Shown here: piece after piece, positions 1 to 8,674 of the stretch
Layout: every line of letters begins with the position of its first letter
How positions within the stretch are numbered: position 1 is the stretch's first letter
From: MPNP01 sp963668325
GTDB lineage: Bacteria; Pseudomonadota; Alphaproteobacteria; Rhodobacterales; Rhodobacteraceae
Assembly: GCA_963668325.1 (NCBI GenBank)
Contig: OY764222.1
Location: 3,038,001-3,102,000 of the forward strand
Direction of reading: 5' to 3'
Length of the DNA: 64,000 nucleotides
The notes under the pieces: model-generated
Databases searched by the model: none
Told to the model about the DNA's origin: nothing
The model's input: only the letters and a program-made list of their open reading frames with translations
Translations under genes and position numbers: made by a program

Positions 1-449
1 TGAACGTAAGGTGAAATTGTTGCAGGAATGAGACCAAGCTTTACCTCGGAGAAACTAAACTTGGCATCATTTACTCCAATTACTTCATCAGATAATACCA
101 CCAACCCCAATCCGCCACCAAATGCACCACCTTGCACTCCTGATAGGACTGGAACCGGAATTTCATACCATGCATTGAGCATATGCGCCAATTCCCAGGC
201 ATCTCGGCTATTTTGCTCTGGAGCTCTTTGGGTACGTTCCTTCATCCACCCAAGATCAGCTCCGGCACAAAAAAAATCTCCCTCACCCGTCAAGGTGACA
301 ACCCGGATTTCCGGATTTCTAATGATCATGTCAGCTATTTCCCAAAGCCTTTCAATCATTTCGGTATTAAAGGAATTCTTCTTTTCAGGACGATTCAAAA
401 CAACCTTTGCAACACCTGAAGGTTGTATCTCTAACTTAACAGATTCCAT
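1..449 (-). CDS. Enoyl-CoA hydratase/isomerase family protein, methylglutaconyl-CoA hydratase-like (partial)
   Basis: Crotonase-fold enzyme cut by the left edge; about 149 N-terminal residues are present and the C-terminus lies outside. It opens MESVKLEIQPSG and shows NRPEKKNSFN, the oxyanion-hole stretch FFCAGADLGWM (about residues 67-77) and GGAFGGGLGLVVLSD. The run KLGLIPATISPYV near the cut is typical of 3-methylglutaconyl-CoA hydratase (LiuC/AUH) of leucine breakdown, which fits the isovaleryl-CoA dehydrogenase gene 3 kb away. The family is seen directly; the exact substrate is inferred. It lies just downstream of the beta-keto acid cleavage gene on the same strand, with a gap of about 30 bases, so the two are probably co-transcribed. 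Confidence 0.88.
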   Translation of the reverse strand, partial: MESVKLEIQPSGVAKVVLNRPEKKNSFNTEMIERLWEIADMIIRNPEIRVVTLTGEGDFFCAGADLGWMKERTQRAPEQNSRDAWELAHMLNAWYEIPVPVLSGVQGGAFGGGLGLVVLSDEVIGVNDAKFSFSEVKLGLIPATISPYV

Positions 450-481
450 TTGTACCTGAGCCTATATTGCACTTCTGTTCA

Positions 482-1396
482 CTATTTGGTTAAGGGACTT
501 CTTTTTGTCAGATCCAATTTTTTCCTGGCCTCCGCTGGACTGATTACCCTGGCACCAAGAGATTCCACAATATTAACGGCTTTTTCCACCAGTTGAAAAT
601 TTTGAGCAAGTACCCCCTTGCTTAAATACAGGTTATCCTCCAAACCGACGCGCGGATTACCGCCTGCCAAAACAGCAGCTGCAACATATGGCATCTGGTT
701 TCTTCCCAAGGAAAAGGCCGAAAAGGTCCATGTATCAGGAACATTGTTTACCATTGCCATGAAGGTGTTTAGGTCATCAGGTGCACCCCAAGGAACACCC
801 ATGCAAAGTTGGACTAAAGCTGGTTCCGGCAAAATACCCATTTGAACCAATCTCTTGGCAAACCACAAATTACCAGTATCAAATGCTTCTATTTCAGGCT
901 TTACACCCATATCAATCATCATTGAACACATCTCATCCAACATCCCAGGGGTATTCAACATAACATAATCCGCTTCAGCAAAGTTCATTGATCCACAATC
1001 AAGTGTACAAATCTCCGGTCGACAAAGTCTGACATGCTCGACCCTAGCTTTTGCACTGGCCAAATCGGTACCCTCTACCAAAGGTAATGGAGAATCTGGT
1101 GAGCCTACCACCAAATCACCTCCCATTCCTGCAGTTAGATTTAACACAACATCTACATTGGAGGATCTGATCCTATCGGTTACTTCTTTGTAGTAGTCAA
1201 CCTTGCGGGATGGAGCCCCTGTTTCAGGATCCCTGACGTGACAATGGACGATGGCAGCACCAGCCTTGGCAGCTTCAATAGCGCTATTTGCTATCTCTTT
1301 TGGAGATCTTGGTACATATTGGCTTCTGTCCTGTGTGCCGCCTGAACCAGTTACAGCACAAGTAATGAATACTTCCTTATTCATTTCCAATGGCAT
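482..1396 (-). CDS. Beta-keto acid cleavage enzyme (BKACE, DUF849), carnitine-type
   Basis: A 304-residue member of the 3-keto-5-aminohexanoate cleavage family. These Zn-dependent enzymes condense a beta-keto acid with acetyl-CoA, releasing acetoacetate and a new acyl-CoA. The metal-binding HCHVRDPETG motif is at residues 51-60 (His51, His53), followed by VVLNLTAGMGGD and the conserved TLDCGSMNF and GNPRVGLEDN segments. The sequence resembles the alphaproteobacterial subgroup linked to dehydrocarnitine cleavage; that substrate is from family knowledge and not provable here. Start ATG 1396 is preferred because GGAG sits about 9 bases upstream; an internal ATG four codons on has a poorer site. 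Acetoacetate made here could feed the acetyl-CoA acetyltransferase next door. Confidence 0.85.
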   Translation of the reverse strand: MPLEMNKEVFITCAVTGSGGTQDRSQYVPRSPKEIANSAIEAAKAGAAIVHCHVRDPETGAPSRKVDYYKEVTDRIRSSNVDVVLNLTAGMGGDLVVGSPDSPLPLVEGTDLASAKARVEHVRLCRPEICTLDCGSMNFAEADYVMLNTPGMLDEMCSMMIDMGVKPEIEAFDTGNLWFAKRLVQMGILPEPALVQLCMGVPWGAPDDLNTFMAMVNNVPDTWTFSAFSLGRNQMPYVAAAVLAGGNPRVGLEDNLYLSKGVLAQNFQLVEKAVNIVESLGARVISPAEARKKLDLTKRSPLTK

Positions 1397-1678
1397 AGGT
1401 TTACTCCAGTTATAAATTCTCCCTGAATATCCTTAAATATCAATTCAAGGCTTTTGTTTTATCCAAGGGATAATGATTCTACTCAAATAAATTGTTTGGA
1501 TTTAAATTAAAATCAATCTTGAAATTTGTATTAGACCTAACACCTTTTCTACGCAAAGTATTTCAAATCAAAGCAAGCCCGCCTTTCTTTGATTTGGCCA
1601 AGATGTTACATATTTTCTATGTAATTAAATTTAGCCATCCCTTGATTGGGCATATGTGCTACAAATAAAGGTATAAAA

Positions 1679-2854
1679 ATGAACGAAGTTGTAATTGCTG
1701 GTGCTGGGAGAACACCTGTAGGTAGTTTTAATGGATCATTTGCGAGCGTACCAGCTGATGAACTTGGTGCACAAGTTTTGGAAGCCGTTCTTGAAAAAGC
1801 AAATGTTGATAAATCAGATGTTTCCGAAACCATACTTGGGCAGGTTCTAACTGCTGGTCAGGGTCAAAACCCTGCTCGCCAGGCTCATATCAAAGCCGGG
1901 TTACCAATAGAATCAGCAGCCTGGGGTATTAACCAGGTTTGTGGTTCTGGATTGCGAGCTGTTGCCATCGGTACTCAACATATTAAACTAGGTGATGCCG
2001 ATATCGTTCTGGCTGGTGGACAGGAAAATATGAGCCTTTCTCCCCATGTGGCATATTTACGCTCAGGTAAAAAAATGGGGAACCTGGAATTTGTTGATTC
2101 CATGATAAAGGATGGCCTATGGGATGCCTTCAATGGCTATCATATGGGTACGACAGCAGAAAATGTGGCTCAAAAATGGCAAATTTCCCGTGATATTCAG
2201 GACAATTTTGCCCTGGCTTCACAAAATAAGGCCGAGGCAGCTCAAAAGGATGGGCGATTTGACAATGAAGTGATTCCAGTTACGGTAAAAACAAGAAAAG
2301 GTGACGTTGTCGTGGATAAGGATGAATATATCCGCCATGGAGCAACCATTGAGAATATGCAAAAACTCAGACCTGCTTTTGCCAAGGATGGGTCGGTAAC
2401 TGCTGCCAATGCTTCGGGCATCAATGATGGTGCAGCGGTAGTTTTACTCATGTCCAAGGAGGAAGCTGACAAGCGAGGGATAGAACCTTTGGCAACCATA
2501 GTATCCTATGCAACGGCAGGAGTTGATCCTTCTATAATGGGGATAGGGCCGGTAAATGCTTCTCGCAAGGCCCTTGAAAAGGCCGGCTGGTCAGTTTCAG
2601 ACTTGGATCTGGTCGAGGCCAATGAAGCCTTTGCTGCACAGGCATGTGCTGTCAACAAAGAGATGGGATGGGATCCTGAAATCGTAAATGTCAACGGGGG
2701 TGCCATTGCAATCGGTCATCCAATCGGAGCATCGGGGTGCAGGATTCTTAATACCCTTCTTTTTGAAATGCAAAGAAGGGATGTTCAAAAAGGACTGGCA
2801 ACTCTGTGCATTGGCGGCGGTATGGGTGTCGCCATGTGTGTAGAGCGAAAATAA
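1679..2854 (+). CDS. phaA: Acetyl-CoA C-acetyltransferase (thiolase)
   Basis: 391-residue biosynthetic-type thiolase that interconverts two acetyl-CoA with acetoacetyl-CoA plus CoA. Thiolase landmarks are present: the nucleophile-cysteine motif NQVCGSGLRAV, the NEAFAAQ motif, NVNGGAIAIGHPIGASGCRIL and the C-terminal active-site CIGGGMGVAMCVE. Start ATG 1679 (MNEVVIAGAGRTPVG) matches the family N-terminus and has an AAAGGT-type ribosome site; an upstream ATG would add 11 unlikely residues. It is followed 31 bases later by phaB, the usual phaA-phaB pair of polyhydroxybutyrate precursor synthesis. No PHB synthase is in this window, so the pair may equally serve acetoacetyl-CoA turnover. Confidence 0.95.
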   Translation: MNEVVIAGAGRTPVGSFNGSFASVPADELGAQVLEAVLEKANVDKSDVSETILGQVLTAGQGQNPARQAHIKAGLPIESAAWGINQVCGSGLRAVAIGTQHIKLGDADIVLAGGQENMSLSPHVAYLRSGKKMGNLEFVDSMIKDGLWDAFNGYHMGTTAENVAQKWQISRDIQDNFALASQNKAEAAQKDGRFDNEVIPVTVKTRKGDVVVDKDEYIRHGATIENMQKLRPAFAKDGSVTAANASGINDGAAVVLLMSKEEADKRGIEPLATIVSYATAGVDPSIMGIGPVNASRKALEKAGWSVSDLDLVEANEAFAAQACAVNKEMGWDPEIVNVNGGAIAIGHPIGASGCRILNTLLFEMQRRDVQKGLATLCIGGGMGVAMCVERK

Positions 2855-2885
2855 CTTAATTTTATTGTATGTAAGGAATGTACTC

Positions 2886-3608
2886 ATGAGTAGAGTTGCG
2901 TTGGTTACTGGTGGCACGAGAGGAATTGGTGCTGCCATCGCCAAAAAATTGAAAGCAGAAGGATATAATGTAGCTGCTAATTTTGCTGGCAATGAAGATG
3001 CTGCAGCCAGTTTTTCCGAGGAAACCGGAATTAAGTCCTTCAAATGGTCCGTGGCTGATTATGAAGCTTGTGCCCAAGGTACAAAAGAAATTGAAGATCA
3101 ATTGGGGCCAATTGAAATTCTTGTCAATAACGCTGGTATTACCAGAGATTCCATGTTTCATCGCATGACGCCCCAGAAATGGAATGACGTTATCAGCACC
3201 AATTTGACTGGTTTGTTCAACATGACCCACCAGGTTTGGGAAGGAATGCGATCTCGTAGCTTTGGCCGAGTAGTCAATATTTCTTCAATCAATGGCCTGA
3301 AGGGGCAAATGGGCCAGGCCAACTATGCTGCTGCAAAAGCCGGCGATATTGGTTTTACCAAATCATTGGCGCAGGAAGGTGCTTTCAAGGGTATTACCGT
3401 GAATGCTATCTGCCCGGGCTATATTGCAACAGAAATGGTGATGGCGGTTCCTGATAAGGTAAGAGAACAGATAATCCAGCAAATTCCAGTTGGTAGGCTG
3501 GGGGAACCTGAGGAAATTGCCCGGTGTGTTGCTTTTCTGGTATCCGATGATGCTGGCTTTATTACCGGATCAACCTTGAGTGCCAACGGTGGTCAATACA
3601 TGGTCTGA
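2886..3608 (+). CDS. phaB: Acetoacetyl-CoA reductase (3-oxoacyl reductase, SDR family)
   Basis: 240-residue short-chain dehydrogenase that reduces acetoacetyl-CoA to (R)-3-hydroxybutyryl-CoA with NADPH. It has the N-terminal cofactor motif VTGGTRGIGAAIA, the NNAGITRD motif, catalytic Ser in ISSINGLKGQMGQ, YAAAK (Tyr and Lys), and the C-terminal GSTLSANGGQYMV typical of PhaB. Start ATG 2886 (MSRVALVTGG) follows AAGGAA; upstream codons in the frame lack support. It forms a two-gene operon with phaA. Confidence 0.94.
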   Translation: MSRVALVTGGTRGIGAAIAKKLKAEGYNVAANFAGNEDAAASFSEETGIKSFKWSVADYEACAQGTKEIEDQLGPIEILVNNAGITRDSMFHRMTPQKWNDVISTNLTGLFNMTHQVWEGMRSRSFGRVVNISSINGLKGQMGQANYAAAKAGDIGFTKSLAQEGAFKGITVNAICPGYIATEMVMAVPDKVREQIIQQIPVGRLGEPEEIARCVAFLVSDDAGFITGSTLSANGGQYMV

Positions 3609-3637
3609 TATATTCAGTTCACTATACAGGCTATTGG

Positions 3638-4801
3638 TTAATCGACCAGTTTCATTAATTCTCGGCCGATCAACATTCTCCTGATTTCAGAGGTTCCGGC
3701 ACCTATTTCCATTAGTTTTGCATCGCGGAACAGCCGACTGACCGGAGCCTCTGACAAAAACCCTGCACCACCCATGGCCTGCACAGCCTGGTGAGCATGC
3801 TTCATGGCTTCCTCTGAGGAGTAAAGGACACAAGCCGCAGCATCCTGTCGGGTAACCTCCCCTCGGTCGCATGCTTTGGCAACTTCATAGGTATAGGACC
3901 GCACTGAATTCAAGGACGTATACATATCAGCAATCTTGGCTTGCATAAGTTGGAACTCACCGATGGCCTGGCCAAACTGCTTTCGGGATTTCATATAGGG
4001 CATGATTTCATCAAGACAGGCAGCAATGATTCCAATCCCGATTCCTGCCAGCACCACCCTTTCATAGTCCAGACCAGACATTAAAACCTGGACACCCTTG
4101 CCCTCTTCACCAAGTACGTTTTCAAAGGGTATTTCTACATCCTCAAAAAGCAACTCCGAGGTATCCGACCCCCTCATCCCGAGTTTTGAAAAGGGCTTGG
4201 AAGTCGAGAATCCTTTCATTTCTTTCTCAATAATAAAAGCCGTAATTCCCTGTGCTTCCAAGTCAGGATCGGTTTTGGCATACACAACCAAGGTGTCTGC
4301 CGATGGGCCATTGGTAATCCAGTATTTGGATCCATTAACCAGGTAATAACCATTTCTCTTTCTTGCCAAGAGTTTCATGGCCACAACATCAGAACCGGCA
4401 CCAGATTCAGACATAGCCAAAGCTCCAACATTAGTTCCATTAATCAGCCCTGGAAGATACTTTCTCTTTTGCTCCTCGGTTCCATTTAACCGGATCTGAT
4501 TTACACAAAGATTTGAATGTGCACCAAACGACAGCGATACGCTGGCCGAAGCCCGGGCTATTTCTTCAACACAAATTACATGAGCCAAATACCCCAAACC
4601 AGCACCACCATATTCCTCCTCTACTGTAATTCCCAACAGACCCATTTCACCCATTTCTTGCCAGAGCGGATGTGGAAAGAGGTTATTTTTGTCGATATCA
4701 TCAGCTTGTGGCTTGATCCGGTCCTGGGCCCATCGGTGGACTAACTCACGCAATTCATCAATATCCGACCCAAGGCCAAACTTCATGGAAGTTGAAAACA
4801 T
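3638..4801 (-). CDS. ivd: Isovaleryl-CoA dehydrogenase
   Basis: 387-residue acyl-CoA dehydrogenase that oxidises isovaleryl-CoA to 3-methylcrotonyl-CoA in leucine degradation, passing electrons to ETF. It has ALAMSESGAGSDV (FAD/substrate segment), YWITNGPSADTLVVYAKT, and LDYERVVLAG with Glu247. That glutamate is at the position used as catalytic base by isovaleryl-CoA dehydrogenases, rather than in the later helix used by most family members. The C-terminal AMGGAGFLSEAPVSRLFRDAK and GTSEIRRMLIGREL are family hallmarks. It converges on phaAB and supports a leucine role for the crotonase at the left edge; carboxylase subunits (liuB/liuD) are not in the window. Confidence 0.93.
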   Translation of the reverse strand: MFSTSMKFGLGSDIDELRELVHRWAQDRIKPQADDIDKNNLFPHPLWQEMGEMGLLGITVEEEYGGAGLGYLAHVICVEEIARASASVSLSFGAHSNLCVNQIRLNGTEEQKRKYLPGLINGTNVGALAMSESGAGSDVVAMKLLARKRNGYYLVNGSKYWITNGPSADTLVVYAKTDPDLEAQGITAFIIEKEMKGFSTSKPFSKLGMRGSDTSELLFEDVEIPFENVLGEEGKGVQVLMSGLDYERVVLAGIGIGIIAACLDEIMPYMKSRKQFGQAIGEFQLMQAKIADMYTSLNSVRSYTYEVAKACDRGEVTRQDAAACVLYSSEEAMKHAHQAVQAMGGAGFLSEAPVSRLFRDAKLMEIGAGTSEIRRMLIGRELMKLVD

Positions 4802-4836
4802 CTATCCTATTGTTCCTTGGCACTTAAAATATGGAA

Positions 4837-6051
4837 TCAGTTTAACTCCCCGATTTCCTCAACAATTATTGTGGCAATAAGTTCACAATCAGATAGGGAA
4901 AAAGATAATGGAATTCTCATATCCAATAAAGTAGCCATAAATGCTTTAGTATTTGGGCAATCTTGGGGAGGTATATATTTCCAACTTTCATATCTGGAAG
5001 TATAGCCTTTAGGGTCCTTATCCCCAAACCATTTCAGTTCAACGCCTCTTGCTTTACACCTTCCAATAAATCCCATTATTTCATTACTTGTAATTCCATC
5101 CAGGTAAAATTGAATAGAGGATCCCACAAAACCTTCTTTTTCAGAACGTTGAATCAAACCAATGCGGTTGTTCTTTCCCAAAATCCTTTCGATTGTCCTA
5201 TAACGACTGTTCCATTCACTACACTTCTTTGAAAGTTCCCTCAATTGGGGACGCAAAATAGTTGCCCTGAGATTATCCATTCTTCCCGAACAATTTGGAA
5301 AATCAAACTTGGGATGAAAAAAATTCTCTAATTCAGGTCGGGCTATATGGCGGTCAAACAGCATATAACTTCCCGACAAGATGATTGCTTTCGCCATTAT
5401 ATCCGAATCATTCGAAACCAGCAAACCTCCCTCACCTGAGTTAAGATGCTTGTAGGTCTGGGTTGAATAACAACTTATCAACCCATGCAATCCTGAATTT
5501 ACACCATTCCAGTTACCTCCCATCGTATGGGCACAGTCTTCAATCAAGAGTACTTTTCTTTTTTGACATAGTGCTGTGAGCTCCTCCATATCGCAAATAT
5601 GTCCACGCATGTGAGAAAGAAGGAGAACCTTTGAATTGGATTCGTTTATCTTCCTGTTTAGATCGTCAAAATCAATGACCAGATCCTTGTTGATCTCAAC
5701 AAGAACAGGTTGTGCCCCCAAACTGGCAATTGCCCCGGGAACTGGAGCAAGGGTAAAAGCATTGGTTAAAATGGGGTCATTAGGTTGTGCCCCGACTGCC
5801 CTTAGCGCACAGCTGAGTGCATATCCGCCGGATGCAACAGCAAGACAATACTTCACCCCTAGATAATCAGCAAATTCTTTTTCCAACAAGGACGTTTCAG
5901 AATCCTCATCATCAGTAACATTGTATCTATGAAGTCTTCCATGTTGGAGAACTTTCATTGCTGACTCAAGAGAGGCCTCAGGAAGGCTTTCCTGTTGGGT
6001 AAAACTTTTATCAAAATATCTAGCCAATTGGTTTCCTAAGCGCTGGTTCAA
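4837..6051 (-). CDS. DegT/DnrJ/EryC1/StrS-family PLP-dependent aminotransferase-fold protein
   Basis: 404 residues with the sugar-aminotransferase fold. Visible landmarks are YCLAVASGGYALSCALRAVG (phosphate-binding loop region), VLLIEDCAHTMGG (PLP-contacting Asp), and SCYSTQTYKHLNSGEGGLLVSND, where the Lys of YKHLNSGEGG is the expected Schiff-base residue. The family transaminates nucleotide-linked keto sugars or similar keto groups; the substrate cannot be told, and no sugar-nucleotide genes flank it. The start is TTG 6051, because a TGA lies shortly upstream in frame. It stands alone, 35 bases upstream of ivd on the same strand. Confidence 0.8.
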   Translation of the reverse strand: MNQRLGNQLARYFDKSFTQQESLPEASLESAMKVLQHGRLHRYNVTDDEDSETSLLEKEFADYLGVKYCLAVASGGYALSCALRAVGAQPNDPILTNAFTLAPVPGAIASLGAQPVLVEINKDLVIDFDDLNRKINESNSKVLLLSHMRGHICDMEELTALCQKRKVLLIEDCAHTMGGNWNGVNSGLHGLISCYSTQTYKHLNSGEGGLLVSNDSDIMAKAIILSGSYMLFDRHIARPELENFFHPKFDFPNCSGRMDNLRATILRPQLRELSKKCSEWNSRYRTIERILGKNNRIGLIQRSEKEGFVGSSIQFYLDGITSNEIMGFIGRCKARGVELKWFGDKDPKGYTSRYESWKYIPPQDCPNTKAFMATLLDMRIPLSFSLSDCELIATIIVEEIGELN

Positions 6052-6559
6052 ATTAATTATAGCACCTCACCACCATTGAAGCGACAAAATACCCCGTATT
6101 CCAGCCGCTTTATTTGTGCCAATAATTCTATAAATTTTCAATTAGATTTTTATGAGCAATATGCGTATAGGACTGGATTGGCCAACGCTGAGTAACCCAT
6201 TTCGGTTTTTTTATCCTATTTGATACAGAAGAATGGTTGCGGCAGAAAATAATTCATGTGTACAGCCGGTAGAAAAATTTCAGGATCAATTTTGAGGAAG
6301 GTTAGCGTTAGTACTTAAGGTGGCGACAAGATCATTTCTATTTCTATCTTTTGGTCTCAATTCTTCTCCTGACTGACTAATACCGTTCTGGTTGCAACTT
6401 TAGCTTCAGTGTACCCTTATTGTTAGGGTTGGGGATCTTCAAACCCACACTCCATGGCCTGTATTCAATCCTCTCGTAATCCTGATTGTTGATAATGTTG
6501 GAAGTGGATCATCAGGAATGAGAATTCAAAAAATTCTGTAAAATGTTTGAGAAAAGTTA
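6052..6559. other. Intergenic region, no gene found
   Basis: About 500 bases between two leftward genes. Only very short frames occur, such as a 23-codon one near 6151 with no recognisable product. No tRNA, repeat or strong terminator was seen. Confidence 0.5.
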
Positions 6560-7375
6560 TCACCTCCTTAATTGCAAGGGGATTCCAGCTTGTGCGTCTT
6601 CAATTGCCTTAAGTAAATACGCAACCCTATCAACATCGGTTGGATGTGTTTCTAAAAAAGCAATTCTGGGGCCAAAAGTATTTTGGGGTGTGATATTATT
6701 TATCCTCACTATTGTATTGACTGCGGCATAAGGAAAATATCCAGCTTTTACAAGAATATATACTGATGCTCTATCAGCCTCAATTTCCATTTCCTTACTG
6801 TAAACAAGGCTACCAATTTCCATTCCAAGATTTTCTGCATCTTCTATTGCTTGTGGGTCATAAACATCGTTGTTATCACTGTATATCGCAACAAGTCCAC
6901 CAACAAGTAAACCACCAAGCATTGCATTATTTATTTTTGCATCTACATGCCCAAACATTACGTGAACAAATTCGTGTGCAAGCACGGCTGCTATTTCAGC
7001 GTCCGAATTAAGGGAGTTAATTAAACCCCCATACATATAAATCTCATTATTTTGATTAGCAAAAGCATTAATTTCCTGATTCCAAGGGATAATATCAGCA
7101 TTTACACTGAGCATTATTTCGCATTTTTCTAGCTCTAAGTCTCGGCATACTTCATACGATGCTGTTCTAATTTTCGGAAGAATCCTATCAACGGTTTGGT
7201 ACATCTGGTATCCAGATAAATTTCTCTGTTGAACCGTTATGGGCTGGTTTAATAGGCTTTTTGATAATATTTTATCTTCTTTACTAGCCTCTTCCAATTC
7301 CAAAACCGGTTGTACACAACCAAATAGTAGGATGCCTAGCAAACCTAAAATTAATTTTAACTTAGTAACTTTCAT
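6560..7375 (-). CDS. M48-family metalloprotease, predicted lipoprotein
   Basis: 271 residues. The N-terminus is a lipoprotein signal, LKLILGLLGILLFGC, with the lipobox LLFGC, so the mature protein should be lipid-anchored and periplasmic. The zinc-protease motif HEFVHVMFGH (HExxH) follows VLAHE, with the third ligand expected in EMEIEADRASVYILVKAGY (ExxxD). The end RIAFLETHPTDVDRVAYLLKAIE is typical of the M48 group that includes BepA/YcaL-like outer-membrane quality-control proteases; a quality-control role is inferred by family only. It is monocistronic, flanked by about 500 and 400 bases of gene-free DNA. Confidence 0.88.
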   Translation of the reverse strand: MKVTKLKLILGLLGILLFGCVQPVLELEEASKEDKILSKSLLNQPITVQQRNLSGYQMYQTVDRILPKIRTASYEVCRDLELEKCEIMLSVNADIIPWNQEINAFANQNNEIYMYGGLINSLNSDAEIAAVLAHEFVHVMFGHVDAKINNAMLGGLLVGGLVAIYSDNNDVYDPQAIEDAENLGMEIGSLVYSKEMEIEADRASVYILVKAGYFPYAAVNTIVRINNITPQNTFGPRIAFLETHPTDVDRVAYLLKAIEDAQAGIPLQLRR

Positions 7376-7774
7376 TCAGAAATTCCCGTTGAATCTTTAT
7401 TTCCTCAAGTTTTGGAGTTAAACCATCAAGGGAATTTATTTTTTGAACTTTCTTTTACAACTTGATTTTCCTCTTGGTCTATATTCATTGATTATCAAAA
7501 CCAATAATGGCATTACCGATATAATTTTTGTTCTAAAACACTCTTCACCAGCTTCATTTCATGCTCGGTCTGATGGTCACTGTCCATTAAAAATTGCTAA
7601 AATTCCTGATCCCATCCATAGCCATGGTTTCACCCCGACTGATTATTAAGAGATATTAGTAACCCGGTTTGATTAAAATATCCCATTATTTGATTCATAC
7701 CCTGTTAATAGGTCTCTATCATTTCAATGGTACAAGTTACAGGATTATCCTTTGGAGAATCTTCCGAACCTCAC
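7376..7774. other. Intergenic region, no convincing gene
   Basis: About 400 bases. The longest frames are a rightward TTG-started frame of 68 codons (7443-7649) with no recognisable product, and a leftward 24-codon frame (7513-7587, MDSDHQTEHEMKLV...). Neither has a good ribosome site, so neither is called. Confidence 0.4.
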
Positions 7775-8449
7775 CTAATCCCAACCTTTTGTAAACTCCT
7801 CAATTTTATTTGAGAATTCCTTGTAGTTCATAAATATTTCATCTGGGTTGAGTTTTGAAGCATTTTGACCTTGGAGGTCAAATCCTACAAGGAATACAGG
7901 AATTCCTGCTGCCCTACCAGTGTTTAGATCAGTTTTGGAATCCCCAATCAAAATGGCTTTATCGCTACTTCCACCCATTTGTTCTATGGTTCGGGTTAAC
8001 GCACGGGGATCTGGTTTTCGAAAGGGATAGGTATCAGCACCCGTTAAGGCTTTGAATTCGCCCAATATACCCAGACTCTCCAAAAGTTTTAAAGCAAGTT
8101 TTTCAGGCTTGTTGGTGCAAACTCCGAGTAGCCATCCCTGGGATTTGAGATAAGCCAATGTTTCCGGTACCAATTCGTACAATTTGGTATACTTGTCTAA
8201 AGAAGCCTCATAATAAGCCAGCAACACTTGATATTGTTCATCAATAAGAGAATCAGGAACTGAATCCTGCAACCTTGAATAACCCAACTTCAGCATGGCC
8301 TTACCACCATTGAAAGCTGTTAACTTGTCAATTTCAGGATTGAGAGGTGGGGTAACGCCCTTCTCTATAAAACAGTTGTTGGCAGCACAAATGAGATCCT
8401 TGCTTGTATCCGCCAAGGTACCATCCAAATCAAAAACCAATGACTTCAT
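7775..8449 (-). CDS. HAD-family hydrolase, phosphoglycolate phosphatase-like
   Basis: About 224 residues of the HAD superfamily. Motif I is FDLDGTLADTS near the N-terminus (nucleophile Asp in DLDGT), motif II is the Thr in VCTNKPEKL, and motif III/IV is the Lys and Asp residues in FRKPDPRAL and LIGDSKTDLNTGRAAGIPV. The cap is helical as in Gph-type phosphatases, which hydrolyse 2-phosphoglycolate. The specific substrate is inferred. The chosen start is ATG 8449 (MKSLVFDLDG); a TTG at 8458 three codons upstream, closer to AGGCG, is possible. It is divergent from glmU. Confidence 0.85.
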   Translation of the reverse strand: MKSLVFDLDGTLADTSKDLICAANNCFIEKGVTPPLNPEIDKLTAFNGGKAMLKLGYSRLQDSVPDSLIDEQYQVLLAYYEASLDKYTKLYELVPETLAYLKSQGWLLGVCTNKPEKLALKLLESLGILGEFKALTGADTYPFRKPDPRALTRTIEQMGGSSDKAILIGDSKTDLNTGRAAGIPVFLVGFDLQGQNASKLNPDEIFMNYKEFSNKIEEFTKGWD

Positions 8450-8674
8450 ATAACTCAAATCGCCTTTTCTATTGATCCTAGTTCTTATCGCTTATCCAAG
8501 ACGATCAAGATTTCGGAAGTGATCAAATCCCAAGAAACCAACGGTCTTCAGATTAACTTGGTTGAACTTGTAAAATGAAAATGAAACAAAATTTTATTTC
8601 AAACACTTGGTATATATTTTGAGGATTGTTAACAAGTAACACGAGGGTTAGTTTCAAAATCTCTAACTCAGCGT

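Noticed and set aside
28..459. A 143-codon rightward frame at the left edge
   Set aside because: It is antisense to the crotonase-family gene, which has clear conserved motifs.
7513..7587. A 24-codon leftward frame (MDSDHQTEHEMKLV...)
   Set aside because: It reads like protein but is too short and lacks a ribosome site; it could be a gene remnant.
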